From: Burkholderia sp. WSM2230
Lineage (GTDB): Bacteria > Pseudomonadota > Gammaproteobacteria > Burkholderiales > Burkholderiaceae
DNA: 64,000 nt
Reading direction: 5' to 3'
Assembly: GCF_000472445.1 (NCBI RefSeq)
Contig: NZ_AXAJ01000008.1
Span: 126,551 to 190,550, forward strand
Shown here: positions 34,484 to 43,982 of the stretch, piece by piece
How positions within the stretch are numbered: the stretch's first letter is position 1
Layout: each line of letters starts with the position of its first letter
Position numbers and translations under genes: made by a program
Notes under the pieces: generated by a model
The model's input: the letters and a program-made list of their open reading frames with translations, nothing else
Told to the model about the DNA's origin: nothing
The model's database searches: none

Positions 34484-35944
34484 ATGAGCCGACTGATTAT
34501 CGTTTCGAACCGGGTCGCGCCGATCTCGGAGGGCGGCCCGGCGGCGGGCGGTCTGGCGGTCGGCGTGTACGACGCACTCAAGGAAACCGGCGGCATGTGG
34601 TTCGGCTGGAGCGGCGATGTGCTGAGCTCCGGCCAGCCGCAGATCAAGGTCGAAGAGCGCGGCCCTGTGACGTTCGCGACCATCGCGCTGATGCGCCGGG
34701 ATTACGACCAGTACTACCGCGGTTTTTCGAACGCCACGCTGTGGCCGGCTTTCCACTATCGGGCCGATCTGCTGCATTACGACCGGCATGATTTCGAGGG
34801 CTATTGCCGCGTGAATGCGTGGCTCGCGCAGCAACTCGTGCCGCTTCTGCGCGAAGACGACGTCATCTGGGTCCACGACTATCATCTGATTCCGTTTGCC
34901 GAGGCGCTGCGTGCGGCCGGCGTGAAGAACCGCATCGGCTTTTTCCTGCATATTCCGTTTCCGGCCTCGCAAGTGCTGCTTGCCGTGCCGCCGCATCGCG
35001 AACTCGTGGAAGCCCTCTGTTCGTTCGATCTGCTTGGCTTTCAGACGGCGCCGGATCTGCGCGCGTTCTGCGACTACATCGTCAACGAGGCGAACGGTAC
35101 GGTGGACGCATCGTCGGACGGCCCACTCGCCATTCATGCGTTTGGCCGCACCTTGCGCGCCGCGGCCTACCCCATCGGCGTATATCCGGACGAGATCGCC
35201 GAACTCGCGAAAGCGGGCGAGCGCGGCAAGCCGGTGCGCACGATGAAAGCGACGCTGCATTCGCGCAAGCTCATCATGAGCGTGGACCGCCTCGATTATT
35301 CGAAGGGACTGGTCGAGCGTTTCCGCGCGTTCGAGCGTCTGCTCGAGCACGCAACGGCGCAGCGCAACAAGGTGTCGTTTCTGCAAATCGCGCCGCCTAC
35401 GCGTGCCGACATGCATGCCTATCAGGACATCCGGTTGCAACTGGAAGGCGAGTCGGGCCGCATCAACGGGCGCTTCGCGGAGCTGGACTGGACGCCGATT
35501 CTCTACATCCACAAGCAATATGAACGCTCGGTGCTCGCCGCGCTGTTTCGCACCGCGCACGTCGGCTATGTGACGCCCTTGCGCGACGGCATGAACCTCG
35601 TCGCAAAAGAGTACGTGTCGGCGCAGGATCCGGAGAATCCGGGCGTGCTCGTGCTGTCGCGCTTTGCCGGCGCCGCCCAGGAACTGGACGGCGCGCTGAT
35701 CGTGAATCCTGTCGACATCGACGGCATGGCCGACGCGCTCGCGCGAGCGCTCGAGATGCCGCTTGCGGAGCGCCAGGCACGACATCGGGACATGATGGCG
35801 CAATTGCGCGAGAACAATGTTTCGGTCTGGCGCGACAACTTCATGCGCGATCTGCAGCGCGCCGATGGTGCAACGCGCACCGCGAGCGCGCGCTCGCGCG
35901 CCCGGGTTGGGAAGAAAACCGCGCGCGAACTTCTCGCGAGCTAG
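34484..35944 (+). CDS. otsA: Trehalose-6-phosphate synthase
   Basis: OtsA is a GT20 glucosyltransferase joining UDP-glucose and glucose-6-phosphate. The 486-residue protein shows the N-terminal loop GGLAVGVYDAL, WVHDYHLIPFA, SVDRLDYSKGL and the donor-binding TPLRDGMNLVAKEYV. Normal size apart from an Arg/Ala-rich tail. It ends in front of a GAAA-loop terminator. With otsB it makes the classical two-step trehalose pathway. Confidence 0.96.
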   Translation: MSRLIIVSNRVAPISEGGPAAGGLAVGVYDALKETGGMWFGWSGDVLSSGQPQIKVEERGPVTFATIALMRRDYDQYYRGFSNATLWPAFHYRADLLHYDRHDFEGYCRVNAWLAQQLVPLLREDDVIWVHDYHLIPFAEALRAAGVKNRIGFFLHIPFPASQVLLAVPPHRELVEALCSFDLLGFQTAPDLRAFCDYIVNEANGTVDASSDGPLAIHAFGRTLRAAAYPIGVYPDEIAELAKAGERGKPVRTMKATLHSRKLIMSVDRLDYSKGLVERFRAFERLLEHATAQRNKVSFLQIAPPTRADMHAYQDIRLQLEGESGRINGRFAELDWTPILYIHKQYERSVLAALFRTAHVGYVTPLRDGMNLVAKEYVSAQDPENPGVLVLSRFAGAAQELDGALIVNPVDIDGMADALARALEMPLAERQARHRDMMAQLRENNVSVWRDNFMRDLQRADGATRTASARSRARVGKKTARELLAS

Positions 35945-35973
35945 CTGCGCGCAGGCACGCGTTCGGAAAACGA

Positions 35974-35997
35974 AAAAGCCGCTGAAAAGCGGCTTTT
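35974..35997. terminator. Bidirectional terminator otsA/ABC exporter
   Basis: AAAAGCCGCT-GAAA-AGCGGCTTTT, a perfect 10-bp stem with a GAAA tetraloop between two convergent genes. Confidence 0.9.
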
Positions 35998-36044
35998 CTG
36001 TTGGCGATCGAGCCGCCTCGCGGTCGTTGCGGGCGGCGCGCGGC

Positions 36045-37916
36045 TCAGATCACATGCTGTTCGTCGACCTTCTTGCCGCCGATGTGCAGCGTCGTGCCTT
36101 TGCCGTATTGCTTCGAGAGCAGATCGCGATAGAGGCCGGGGCGCTGGCGCAGTTCGTCGGGGCTACCGTCGTCGATCACCTTGCCCGCGCTCATCACGAT
36201 GATGCGGTCGAAGTTGTGCAGCGTGGACAGGCGGTGCGCGATCGCAATCACCGTGCGGCCTACCATGAGCCGGTCGAGCGCCTTTTGAATCGCTTCTTCC
36301 GATGCGCTGTCGAGCGCCGACGTGGCTTCGTCGAGCAACAGGATCGGCGCGTTCTTCAGGATTGCGCGTGCGATCGCGATGCGCTGGCGCTGTCCGCCGG
36401 AGAGCTTCACGCCGCGGTCGCCGACAATCGTATCGAAGCCTTCCGGCATCGCCTCGATAAAGTCCGTGCAGCGCGCTTCGCGCGCCGCCGCCAGGACTTC
36501 CTCTCGGGTCGCTTCGGGGCGGCCGTACGCAATGTTCTCGTACACCGTGCGGTGAAACAGCGAGATATCCTGCGGCACCAGTGCGATCGTATGGCGCAGG
36601 CTGTCCTGCGTGATGGTGGCGATGTCCTGGCCGTCGATCTTGATCGCGCCGCCCTGCGTCTCATAGAAACGCTGCAAGAGGGCGAGCACCGTCGACTTGC
36701 CCGCGCCCGACTTGCCGATCAGTCCAACGCGCTGACCCGGTTCAATGTGCAGATCGAAATGATCGAGAATCGGCCGGCGGCGCGGATACGCGAACGTCAC
36801 ACCTTCGAAGTCGACACGCCCGCCTTGCGGCACGAGTTCGGTGGCGCCGTCGCGATCGGGCATGCCGTGCGGCTCGAGCAGCGTGCGCACGGCTTCCGCG
36901 AGACGCGCAATGTGCTGCGTGACGTCCACCAGCGCGACCGCCAGATCGCGCGTGCCGTGCAGAATCGTGAAGCCGAGCGAACTGACGAGCACGATGTCGC
37001 CCGAAGTCGCCTTACCCTGATCCCACAGCACGAGCGCCCAGCCGAGCAGACCCGCCGACAGCAGCGCGGTGATCACGGCGTGCAGAAGGCGCAGCTTTTC
37101 CAGATACAGAAGACTTTGCTGACGCGCGTCCATCTCCGCCTTGACGGTCGCGCCGAACCGCTGTTGCTCGCGAAAGGTCATGCCGAACGCGCGCACGAGG
37201 CCCATGTTGCTGATTACGTCGACGAGCTCGCCGTCCACTGACGCCGCCCGCGTCGCGAAGTGATGGTGCCGCACCGAACCGCGGCCGGCGAGCTTGTAGA
37301 GGACCACCGACAGTATCGCCGAGCACAGCATCAGGCCGCCCGCCATCAGCGGGTTCACCGCGATGATCATGACGATCGCGCCGAGCACGGCGATGCACGG
37401 CGGCAGCACATTCCAGGCAGTGGTGTTTTCCGCCGTGTAGACCGCGTTCGAAGTCGCAGTGATCCGGCTTGCCAGCATGCCGGGCTGCTTCTCCGAGTAG
37501 TAGGTCGGCGAATGCCCGCTCAGATATTGGAAGAGGTCGCGCCGCAAGTCTCCGGTCACGGCCACGAACGTGTGGGCCGCGACCCAGCCGCCGACCCGCC
37601 ACAGCAGGTTGTCTGCCGCGATCAGCCCGACGAGGATCGCGAACGCGCCCCACAGCGGCCCAGGATGATGCCGGCCGGTGCCGAGCACATCGATAAGATG
37701 CTTGATCGCGTACTGCGAAGCGAGCGCACAGCCCACGGCCGCTATCACGCTGCACAGCACGGTCGCATGAGCGAGCGGATGGCGGCGGATAAAACGGAAA
37801 ACGAACGCAAGCGGCCTGTGCGCATAGCTCGCGAGCTTTGCGTTCTGGGCGTTGCGCTGGGCGATGGTCAAATGTTCCAATTGATCGAGAGGTCGGTGTG
37901 GTTCGGGGGTGTGCAT
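36045..37916 (-). CDS. ABC exporter, fused permease and ATPase
   Basis: A 623-residue type I ABC half-exporter. Six membrane helices occupy about 40-320. The nucleotide-binding domain has Walker A (GLIGKSGAGKST), Q-loop (ALVPQDISLF), signature LSGGQRQRIAIARA and Walker B LLLDEATSALD plus the H-loop (IAIAHRLST). The MsbA/lipid or peptide exporter fold is clear but the substrate is not. ATG 37916 is chosen (MHTPEPHRPLD); earlier starts at 37925 and 37982 are possible. It is convergent with otsA and divergent from the glycosyltransferase gene. Confidence 0.9.
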   Translation of the reverse strand: MHTPEPHRPLDQLEHLTIAQRNAQNAKLASYAHRPLAFVFRFIRRHPLAHATVLCSVIAAVGCALASQYAIKHLIDVLGTGRHHPGPLWGAFAILVGLIAADNLLWRVGGWVAAHTFVAVTGDLRRDLFQYLSGHSPTYYSEKQPGMLASRITATSNAVYTAENTTAWNVLPPCIAVLGAIVMIIAVNPLMAGGLMLCSAILSVVLYKLAGRGSVRHHHFATRAASVDGELVDVISNMGLVRAFGMTFREQQRFGATVKAEMDARQQSLLYLEKLRLLHAVITALLSAGLLGWALVLWDQGKATSGDIVLVSSLGFTILHGTRDLAVALVDVTQHIARLAEAVRTLLEPHGMPDRDGATELVPQGGRVDFEGVTFAYPRRRPILDHFDLHIEPGQRVGLIGKSGAGKSTVLALLQRFYETQGGAIKIDGQDIATITQDSLRHTIALVPQDISLFHRTVYENIAYGRPEATREEVLAAAREARCTDFIEAMPEGFDTIVGDRGVKLSGGQRQRIAIARAILKNAPILLLDEATSALDSASEEAIQKALDRLMVGRTVIAIAHRLSTLHNFDRIIVMSAGKVIDDGSPDELRQRPGLYRDLLSKQYGKGTTLHIGGKKVDEQHVI

Positions 37917-38596
37917 GCAAGGCATGGGCCACGCGATAAAAGCTTCGCGGCGAAGCCAATGCTTCGCATTGTAAACATGCAAAGACGATTGCGCCCTGTG
38001 TATCCGGGCTTTTGGCGCGATTGATGTCGCGATGGACGTCCGCGATCTACCTCTTGCTCGACAGACTGCAGCGGCAAGGGTTCACGCTGATCGCGGAATG
38101 TTCGGGATATACTTACAAATTGCATTCAGCCCGGGCGCTGGACTCTCTTCAACCGGTGCCGGCAAGATTGGCACAAAGCGCTTGCAAGGCGAGGCCGGCG
38201 AGCGGCGTGAGACTCGCGAGGCTCGCGTCGGGGGCCAGTCGCTACTGTAGAACTGTCTTTCAAAACAAGGGTTTGCAAAGTGTATCCCCCTTGTAACAAG
38301 GTAAAGACTTTGAAATGTTGTGGCGCAGCAAGGACCCCGGCACCGATAATGCATGCGCTCTAAACCCTTGCGGAAATTTCTGACAGTTTGTCAACGTCGG
38401 GCACGGTTGTGCGTTTACCGCACAGGCATGGACGGCGATCGCCGTCCGGGCTACTTAAACTGAAGCGATCTATCGCAGGATATCTCGAGAGAATCAGGCC
38501 CGCGCCGGCGTGTGCGGCCCGACTGCCCTGGCGAGCAAGCGAGTCGCTTTTACCAAACGCAGTACTTTTGCCGGTTTTTACGAGGAGTTTTCCATT
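37917..38596. other. Intergenic region ABC exporter/glycosyltransferase
   Basis: This 680-bp stretch is the longest non-coding gap in the window. It contains an 18-bp perfect palindrome GGACGGCGATCGCCGTCC (38430-38447) and a dyad GACAGTTTGTC (about 38381-38391). An AT-richer part (about 38255-38320) carries TTGCAA and TTGTAACAA segments. Promoters for both flanking genes must be here. No gene is convincing. Confidence 0.5.
38430..38447. promoter_or_regulatory. 18-bp perfect palindrome, possible operator
   Basis: GGACGGCGATCGCCGTCC is self-complementary over all 18 bp and lies about 150 bp upstream of the glycosyltransferase start, outside any gene. It could be an operator, or the stem of an RNA hairpin. 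Confidence 0.4.
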
Positions 38597-39661
38597 ATGC
38601 GAATCGCTCAAATCGCTCCGTTGCACGAGGCGGTTCCTCCCAAGCTGTACGGTGGTACGGAACGTGTGGTCTCCTATCTGACCGAAGCGCTGGTCGAGCA
38701 GGGCCACGACGTCACGCTCTTTGCGAGCGGCGATTCGCAAACCTCGGCAAAGCTCGAAGCCTTCTGGCCGCAAGCGCTGCGCCTCGATCCCACCATCCGC
38801 GACGTAATGGCGCCGCACATGCTGCTGCTCGAAGAAGTGCGCCGCCGCGCGGAAGAATTCGACGTGCTGCATTTCCACATCGACTATTACCCGTTCTCGC
38901 TGTTCGCGCGTCAGCCGGTGCCGTTCCTGACCACGCTGCACGGCCGTCTCGATCTGCCGGAACTGCAGCCGATCTTCAACACGTTCAGGGACGTGCCGGT
39001 CGTGTCGATTTCGGACAACCAGCGCATTCCGCTGCCGCAGGCGAACTGGTTGCAAACCGTGTATCACGGCCTGCCGGAAGACGTGCTCCGGCCGATCCCC
39101 AACGTCGAGCCCGGCTATCTCGCATTCCTCGGCCGCGTTTCGCCGGAGAAGGGCCTTGACCGCGCGATCCGCATCGCTGGCCAGGCAGGCATGAAGCTGA
39201 AAGTGGCAGCCAAGATCGACAAGGCCGACCGCGCTTATTACGAAGAAGTGATCAAGCCGCTCATGGCGCTGCCGCATGTCGAGTACATCGGTGAAATCGG
39301 CGAAGCTGAAAAGCGCGAGTTCCTCGGCAACGCGCATGCACTCGTGTTCCCGATCGACTGGCCGGAGCCCTTCGGTCTCGTGATGATCGAAGCGATGGCG
39401 TGCGGCACGCCGGTGATCGCGTTCAATCGCGGCTCGGTGCCGGAAGTGATCGAAAACGGCGTGTCGGGCTTCGTCGTCGAAGACGAAATCAGCGCTGTTG
39501 CGGCGCTCAAGCGCCTGCATACGCTGCCGCGCGAAACGGTGCGCAAGGCGTTCGAAGCGCGCTTCTCGTCGAAGGTGATGGCGCGGAACTACGTCGCCAC
39601 GTACGAAGAGCTGCTGCGTCAGAAGCACCGCACGGTGCTGCGCGAAGTGAACGCGAACTAA
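38597..39661 (+). CDS. Family-4 glycosyltransferase
   Basis: A 354-residue GT-B fold enzyme. The N-terminal domain begins MRIAQIAPLHEAVPPKLYGGTERVVSYL (PPxxYGGTE motif). The GT4 C-terminal domain has FLGRVSPEKGL and the EPFGLVMIEAMACGTPVIAF donor-site motif with SVPEVIENGVSGFVV. The acceptor is unknown; this YGGTE subgroup is common in bacterial polysaccharide or trehalose/glucan neighbourhoods, and otsBA lies 3 kb upstream. ATG 38597 has CGAGGAG 9 nt before it. Confidence 0.9.
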   Translation: MRIAQIAPLHEAVPPKLYGGTERVVSYLTEALVEQGHDVTLFASGDSQTSAKLEAFWPQALRLDPTIRDVMAPHMLLLEEVRRRAEEFDVLHFHIDYYPFSLFARQPVPFLTTLHGRLDLPELQPIFNTFRDVPVVSISDNQRIPLPQANWLQTVYHGLPEDVLRPIPNVEPGYLAFLGRVSPEKGLDRAIRIAGQAGMKLKVAAKIDKADRAYYEEVIKPLMALPHVEYIGEIGEAEKREFLGNAHALVFPIDWPEPFGLVMIEAMACGTPVIAFNRGSVPEVIENGVSGFVVEDEISAVAALKRLHTLPRETVRKAFEARFSSKVMARNYVATYEELLRQKHRTVLREVNAN

Positions 39662-39765
39662 GCGCGAACCAAGCGCGAACTAAGCGCGCGCCGGACCGGA
39701 AGCTGCCGGTCAGGCAAACAGGTTCGGCGGATATGGCGCCTTTGGGCGCTTCGCCCGCCACCCGC

Positions 39766-39798
39766 AACGCCCCGCTTGCAAGCCGCTCGCGGGGCGTT
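39766..39798 (+). terminator. Terminator-like hairpin after the glycosyltransferase
   Basis: AACGCCCCGC (39766-39775) and GCGGGGCGTT (39789-39798), a 10-bp stem with 13-nt loop, followed by GTTGCG, so the T-run is poor. Confidence 0.55.
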
Positions 39799-39940
39799 GT
39801 TGCGTGCACGCCGCGTTTTTTCGCGTTCCGCGATGCAAACTGGGTGTTTCAGGCGGCCAGAGCCAGCCACCTTTCGTAATATCCCTATAATGGCCGAGCC
39901 GCAAATTTGGCTGCGGCGCCGCCGACGACAGGAGGATGCC

Positions 39941-40795
39941 TTGGCGAGAACGAAAGAGACGCGTGCGAATGCCGCGCCCGGCGCCGGAACGATTTTCGCG
40001 TTGCGCGCCATCGGTCTCGTGCTCCTCGCCCGCTGGCTGTTTTCGATGTCGGACATGGATCTGACGTCGTCGCTTTCGGCCATGGCGTCGTCGCCGTGGG
40101 CCTGCATCAACCTGGTCTTCCTGTTCCTGCTGATCTTTCTGCCGGGCGCGCGAGCGGTTGCAGAGCGTCCGTTTCATCCGTTGCCACAGTGGCTGCGGCA
40201 AGCGCTGCGGCTCTTCGCGTTCCTTGGGTTTCTGTTCGCGGTGTGGACCGTCAGCGCATTCGCCGTTAGCGCCGGCTGGCGCCGCGCCGCGCAAACGGTC
40301 GCGGCGACGAACGGCTGGCTGCTGGCCGCGCCGGCAATGTATGCGGCGGTTTTGTGGATCTGCCGGCCGCGCGCGCTGTGGCGCACCAACATTGCCGCGC
40401 GCCGTTTCGCGATCGGGCGCTACGCCGTCTCGCTGGATCCGCTTACGCGTACCGTGAGCGTGTGGGCCGAGCGTCGCAAGGTGGGGCAGTACGATGCGCG
40501 CGAACTCTCGGTGCGCTGGGCGGACGGTGCAGGCACGCGCTCTGCGTCGTCGCCCGCGCCGCTGGTCGCGCTCCACGCCGCGGGCGATACCCTCGCAACG
40601 GCTGCGCCCCCGCACAGCAGCGGCGCGCCGTCGCTCGCGCGCGCGGCGTTCGGCCGGCGTCCGAAAATCGAATTGCTGTGGGATTCGCCGGCTGCGGCGG
40701 GTCACAACCGGCAAACGGTATTCCGCGCCGCGTTGACGACCGAAGGCGATCGCGTGGCCGCACGCGCGCTCGACAGCACGTTGCGACAGGTCTAA
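39941..40795 (+). CDS. Uncharacterised membrane protein
   Basis: I do not recognise this 284-residue protein. It has about four hydrophobic helices in the first half: roughly residues 17-35, 48-66, 85-105 and 122-138. A soluble C-terminal half follows (RYAVSLDPLTRTVSVWAERRKVGQYDARELSVRW, then an Ala/Ser/Pro-rich stretch and RRPKIELLWDSP). The TTG at 39941 is favoured because AGGAGG lies exactly 6 nt upstream. An ATG at 39890 is in frame but has no ribosome binding site and overlaps a TATAAT hexamer (39886-39891) that may be the gene's own -10. A role is not inferred. Confidence 0.7.
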   Translation: MARTKETRANAAPGAGTIFALRAIGLVLLARWLFSMSDMDLTSSLSAMASSPWACINLVFLFLLIFLPGARAVAERPFHPLPQWLRQALRLFAFLGFLFAVWTVSAFAVSAGWRRAAQTVAATNGWLLAAPAMYAAVLWICRPRALWRTNIAARRFAIGRYAVSLDPLTRTVSVWAERRKVGQYDARELSVRWADGAGTRSASSPAPLVALHAAGDTLATAAPPHSSGAPSLARAAFGRRPKIELLWDSPAAAGHNRQTVFRAALTTEGDRVAARALDSTLRQV

Positions 40796-40943
40796 AGGCT
40801 GCTGTGTGCAGTCGGTCACATGTTCTGACCGATGAACGCGTTGTAAAGTAAGCCGTGGTCGATAATGAAACGAAGATGCCGCCCGCGCCCGACGCTGCGC
40901 GGGCGATAACAATCGATGTGCCGTGTCGTTTGCAGGAGTCGCT

Positions 40944-41408
40944 ATGCTGGTTCGCTGGTTACTTGCCGCTCTTCATCTGCTTGCTTATGGCTTTGCGCTT
41001 GCGTCGATTCTGCGGCGCACGTGGTCGCTGCGCCGCGCGGCGGTGCCGGCCGCGTTGCGCTCGGTGTTCCGTGCGGATACACGGTGGGGTCTGTCCGCAC
41101 TGGTGCTAATCATCACTGGACTGATGCGGGTTTTCGGTTCGTACGAGAAGGGCGCCGACTACTATCTCCACGAGCCGCTCTTTCACGTCAAGATGGCGCT
41201 GCTTGTGGCAATTCTCGCGCTCGAAGTGCCGTCCATGCTCGCATTGATGCGTTGGCGCGCGTCGATACGAAAAAACGAGGCGCCGGATCTGCACAACGCG
41301 CGCCGTTATGCGCACCTGAGCGTGATCCAGACCGTCCTGCTGGTGCTGATGGTATTCGCGGCGACCGGCATGGCGCGCGGCATCGGTTTGCCTTCGGGCG
41401 CGGTGTGA
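40944..41408 (+). CDS. DUF2214 membrane protein
   Basis: A 154-residue integral membrane protein with four hydrophobic helices (about 3-22, 49-67, 83-102, 128-148). The pattern matches the DUF2214 family (LSALVLIITGLMRVF-x-YEKG-x-DYYLHEPLFHVKMALL is characteristic). The function is unknown. The ATG at 40944 has CAGGAG 7 nt upstream; the frame is open from 40923. It ends just before the convergent ABC exporter. Confidence 0.85.
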   Translation: MLVRWLLAALHLLAYGFALASILRRTWSLRRAAVPAALRSVFRADTRWGLSALVLIITGLMRVFGSYEKGADYYLHEPLFHVKMALLVAILALEVPSMLALMRWRASIRKNEAPDLHNARRYAHLSVIQTVLLVLMVFAATGMARGIGLPSGAV

Positions 41409-41480
41409 ACAGGCGGCGCACCTGCGCAATGGGCCTTCAATAAAGGCAGTTCCGCGTGACGCGCGCCCGCTTTGCTGTTC

Positions 41481-43361
41481 TTACTTGCCAACCAGCAAGC
41501 TCGAATCGTCGACGGCGGCGCTCCGCACGCGCGGTGTTTGATGCCTAACCGGCGGCGGTTCGCTCAAGCCCTTGATCAACTCCAACGCCTGACGCTCGAA
41601 GAGCCGGCGGTACACGCCGTTCTCGAGACCGATCAGCGTTTCATGGCTGCCTTCTTCGATCACCTTGCCCTTGTCGAGCACGAGCAGGCGGTCGAGCGCG
41701 CGCACAGTCGAAAGGCGGTGGGCGACGACCAGTGTCGTGCGGCCCAGCATCAGCCGCTCCATTGCCTGCTGGATCAGCACTTCGCTTTCGCTGTCGAGGC
41801 TCGAGGTCGCTTCGTCAAGGATCAGGATGCGGGCGTCCGCGAGAAACGCCCGCGCGATGGCTACCCGCTGGCGTTCGCCGCCCGAGAGCTTGATGCCGCG
41901 CTCGCCGACCAGCGTGTCATAACCATGGGGCAGGGCGCTGATGAAGTCGTGCGCGTTCGCAAGCCGCGCGGCCTGCTCGATCTCGGCGCGGGTCGCGTCG
42001 GGCCGCGCATACGCTATGTTCTCTGCCAGCGAGCGGTGAAACAGCACCGGCTCCTGCTGCACGATGGCAATCTGGCTGCGCAACGACGCCTGCTTCACCC
42101 GCGCGATGTCCTGGCCGTCGATCGTGATGCGGCCTCCCGACACGTCGTAGAGACGCTGAATGAGCTTGATGAAGGAGGTCTTGCCCGAGCCCGAATGGCC
42201 CACCAGCCCAACGCGTTCGCCGGGCGCAATGCGCACGGAGAAGTCGCGATAGAGCGGGGCGGCGTTCGCGCCATAGTGGAACGTGACGTCCTCGAAGCGG
42301 ATCTCGCCTTTGCCGATCGCGATGGGACCGGCGCCCGGCCGGTCTTCAATGCCGAGCGGCTGACGCTCCAGCGACACCAATTCCTCCATGTCGTTGACGG
42401 AGCGCTGCAGGTTGCGGATGTGCATGCCGACATCGCGCAGATAGCCTTGCAGCATGAAGAACATCGTCAACGCGAACGTGATGTCGCCGACGCTCGCCTC
42501 GCCGCGCAACCACAGCACCAGAGCCGCGCCAAGAATGGCGGTCTGGATCGCCACCAGCATCGCGCCCTGCACGCCGCCGTTGATCGTGCCGCGGGTCCAC
42601 GTGCGCCGCGTGCGGTCGCGCCACTTGTCGATCACGCGCGCGAGCAGCAGTTCTTCGCGCGCTTCGGCGCCGAACGCCTTGACTACGCCGTTGCAACTCA
42701 CGGCGTCCGCGAGCGCGCCGCCCATGCGCGTATCCCACGCATTGGCGAGGCGTGCGGCGGGCGCCACATAGCCGAGCGACAGCGCGACCGTCACCGCGAT
42801 ATAGAGCACGGATCCGATGCCGACCACCGCGCCCATCATCGGCCAGCGCCAGCCGAGCAGCAGCGTCGCGCCCGCGAGCATGATGAGCGACGGGAACAGC
42901 GCGATCAGCAGCGTGTCGTTGAGCAGGTCGAGCGCCCACATGCCGCGCGTGATCTTGCGCACCGTCGAGCCGGCAAAGCTGTTCGCGTGCCAGTCGGTCG
43001 AAAACCGTTGCACGCGATGAAACGCGTTGGCGGCGATCTCGCTCATCATCTTGAGCGTCAGCTTGATGATGTTGAAGTACATGCCCTGGCGCAGCAAAGT
43101 CGCGCCGAGCCCAAGCGCGGCGAGCACGCAGAATGCCGTGATGGCCGCCTGCCATGCGCTGCCGCGCGCGGCCGGGCCGGACGCAATGGCGTCGACGAGG
43201 TGGCCGGCGAACATCGGCGTGAGCACGTCAGCCACAGCGGCGAGCATGACGAGCGCCGCAATCACGACGATGCGCCACGGCTGTTGCGCCCAGTGATGGA
43301 AGGTGAAGCCGAGGACGTCCTTGAAGGCTTGTCCGCGAAAGTCGAGTTTTTTTCCGGTCAT
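41481..43361 (-). CDS. ABC exporter, fused permease and ATPase
   Basis: A 626-residue type I half-exporter with six helices in the first half (first at about 25-45). It has Walker A GLVGHSGSGKT, Q-loop IVQQEPVLF, signature LSGGERQRVAIARA, Walker B LILDEATSSLD and H-loop VVAHRLST. It is architecturally like the exporter at 36045-37916 but differs in the signature and loops, so it is a paralogue rather than a recent copy. ATG 43361 (MTGKKLDFRGQ) is the likely start; the upstream open frame to 43460 is not family-like. Substrate unknown. Confidence 0.9.
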   Translation of the reverse strand: MTGKKLDFRGQAFKDVLGFTFHHWAQQPWRIVVIAALVMLAAVADVLTPMFAGHLVDAIASGPAARGSAWQAAITAFCVLAALGLGATLLRQGMYFNIIKLTLKMMSEIAANAFHRVQRFSTDWHANSFAGSTVRKITRGMWALDLLNDTLLIALFPSLIMLAGATLLLGWRWPMMGAVVGIGSVLYIAVTVALSLGYVAPAARLANAWDTRMGGALADAVSCNGVVKAFGAEAREELLLARVIDKWRDRTRRTWTRGTINGGVQGAMLVAIQTAILGAALVLWLRGEASVGDITFALTMFFMLQGYLRDVGMHIRNLQRSVNDMEELVSLERQPLGIEDRPGAGPIAIGKGEIRFEDVTFHYGANAAPLYRDFSVRIAPGERVGLVGHSGSGKTSFIKLIQRLYDVSGGRITIDGQDIARVKQASLRSQIAIVQQEPVLFHRSLAENIAYARPDATRAEIEQAARLANAHDFISALPHGYDTLVGERGIKLSGGERQRVAIARAFLADARILILDEATSSLDSESEVLIQQAMERLMLGRTTLVVAHRLSTVRALDRLLVLDKGKVIEEGSHETLIGLENGVYRRLFERQALELIKGLSEPPPVRHQTPRVRSAAVDDSSLLVGK

Positions 43362-43859
43362 TTTGTGACAACCCGAGAGCGCGTGGCGCAGCGGGGTTCC
43401 AGTCAAAAGCAGGATGAAGAGATAGTGGAAGCGCGCTGCCGAACGGCAATCAAGCTGCAAGCAATGAGCTGCAAAGCGAGCCGTGGACTATCTGGAATTG
43501 CGCGGAGCGCCTTTTCAGGCTGCGCCGCGGAAAAGGCTGAGTCAGCGACCAGCCAGCGACAGGCAGGAGCGTCGCGGGACTATGTCAGGGACGGCCATAT
43601 GCACTGCGAACATGTGACGCCTCCCTGTAGTCAATGAGGTGGAGAAAGTAGACCGAGCGAATGCCCGAGCACTGACTATATCAGCACCGTTTTGCCCTCG
43701 CAATCGACGAGGTTTCGGTGTTGACGGCGCTGCTAATTGCAGAACAGCCGCAGAACCACCAAACGATACCGCCTGAGCAAAAGTGAAAACCAAAACGGAA
43801 AAGGGCTCACGCATTTCTGCATGAGCCCTTTGTCTTCGGTGATCGACACACCAAGAATC
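43362..43859. other. Intergenic region between tRNA-Val and ABC exporter
   Basis: This 498-bp gap contains the terminator of the dnaQ/tRNA-Val strand (43801-43831) and must hold the promoter of the minus-strand exporter. A minus-strand reading frame at 43542-43814 overlaps the terminator and lacks family features, so it is not called. Confidence 0.45.
43801..43831 (-). terminator. Terminator after tRNA-Val
   Basis: AAGGGCTCA (43801-43809) and TGAGCCCTT (43822-43830), a 9-bp stem. On the minus strand it is followed by TTTTCCGTTTT. Confidence 0.8.
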
Positions 43860-43934
43860 TGGTGGGTAGTACTGGGATCGAACCAGTGACCCCTGCCGTG
43901 TGAAGGCAGTGCTCTACCGCTGAGCTAACCACCC
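43860..43934 (-). tRNA. tRNA-Val(CAC)
   Basis: A 75-nt tRNA on the minus strand: acceptor GGGTGGT/ACTACCC, D-arm TAGCTCAGCGGTAGAGC, anticodon stem CTGCC/GGCAG with loop TTCACAC (anticodon CAC), T-loop GTTCGATCC, encoded CCA. It lies 49 bp after dnaQ. Confidence 0.97.
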
Positions 43935-43982
43935 GAAGAGATTGAGATTATGTCAGCGATTTTCGCGCTCGTCCAGCATTTT

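Noticed and set aside
36045..43361. The two ABC exporters as a recent tandem duplication
   Set aside because: They share architecture and length, but their Walker, Q-loop and signature flanking sequences differ throughout and the membrane domains are dissimilar, so they are old paralogues.
41472..43637. A 721-codon open frame on the plus strand opposite the second ABC exporter
   Set aside because: Low-complexity Arg/His/Gln-rich translation; the minus-strand ABC exporter has all Walker and signature motifs.
43542..43814. A 90-codon minus-strand frame in the gap after tRNA-Val
   Set aside because: It includes the tRNA-Val terminator, lacks a ribosome binding site, and shows no family motif.
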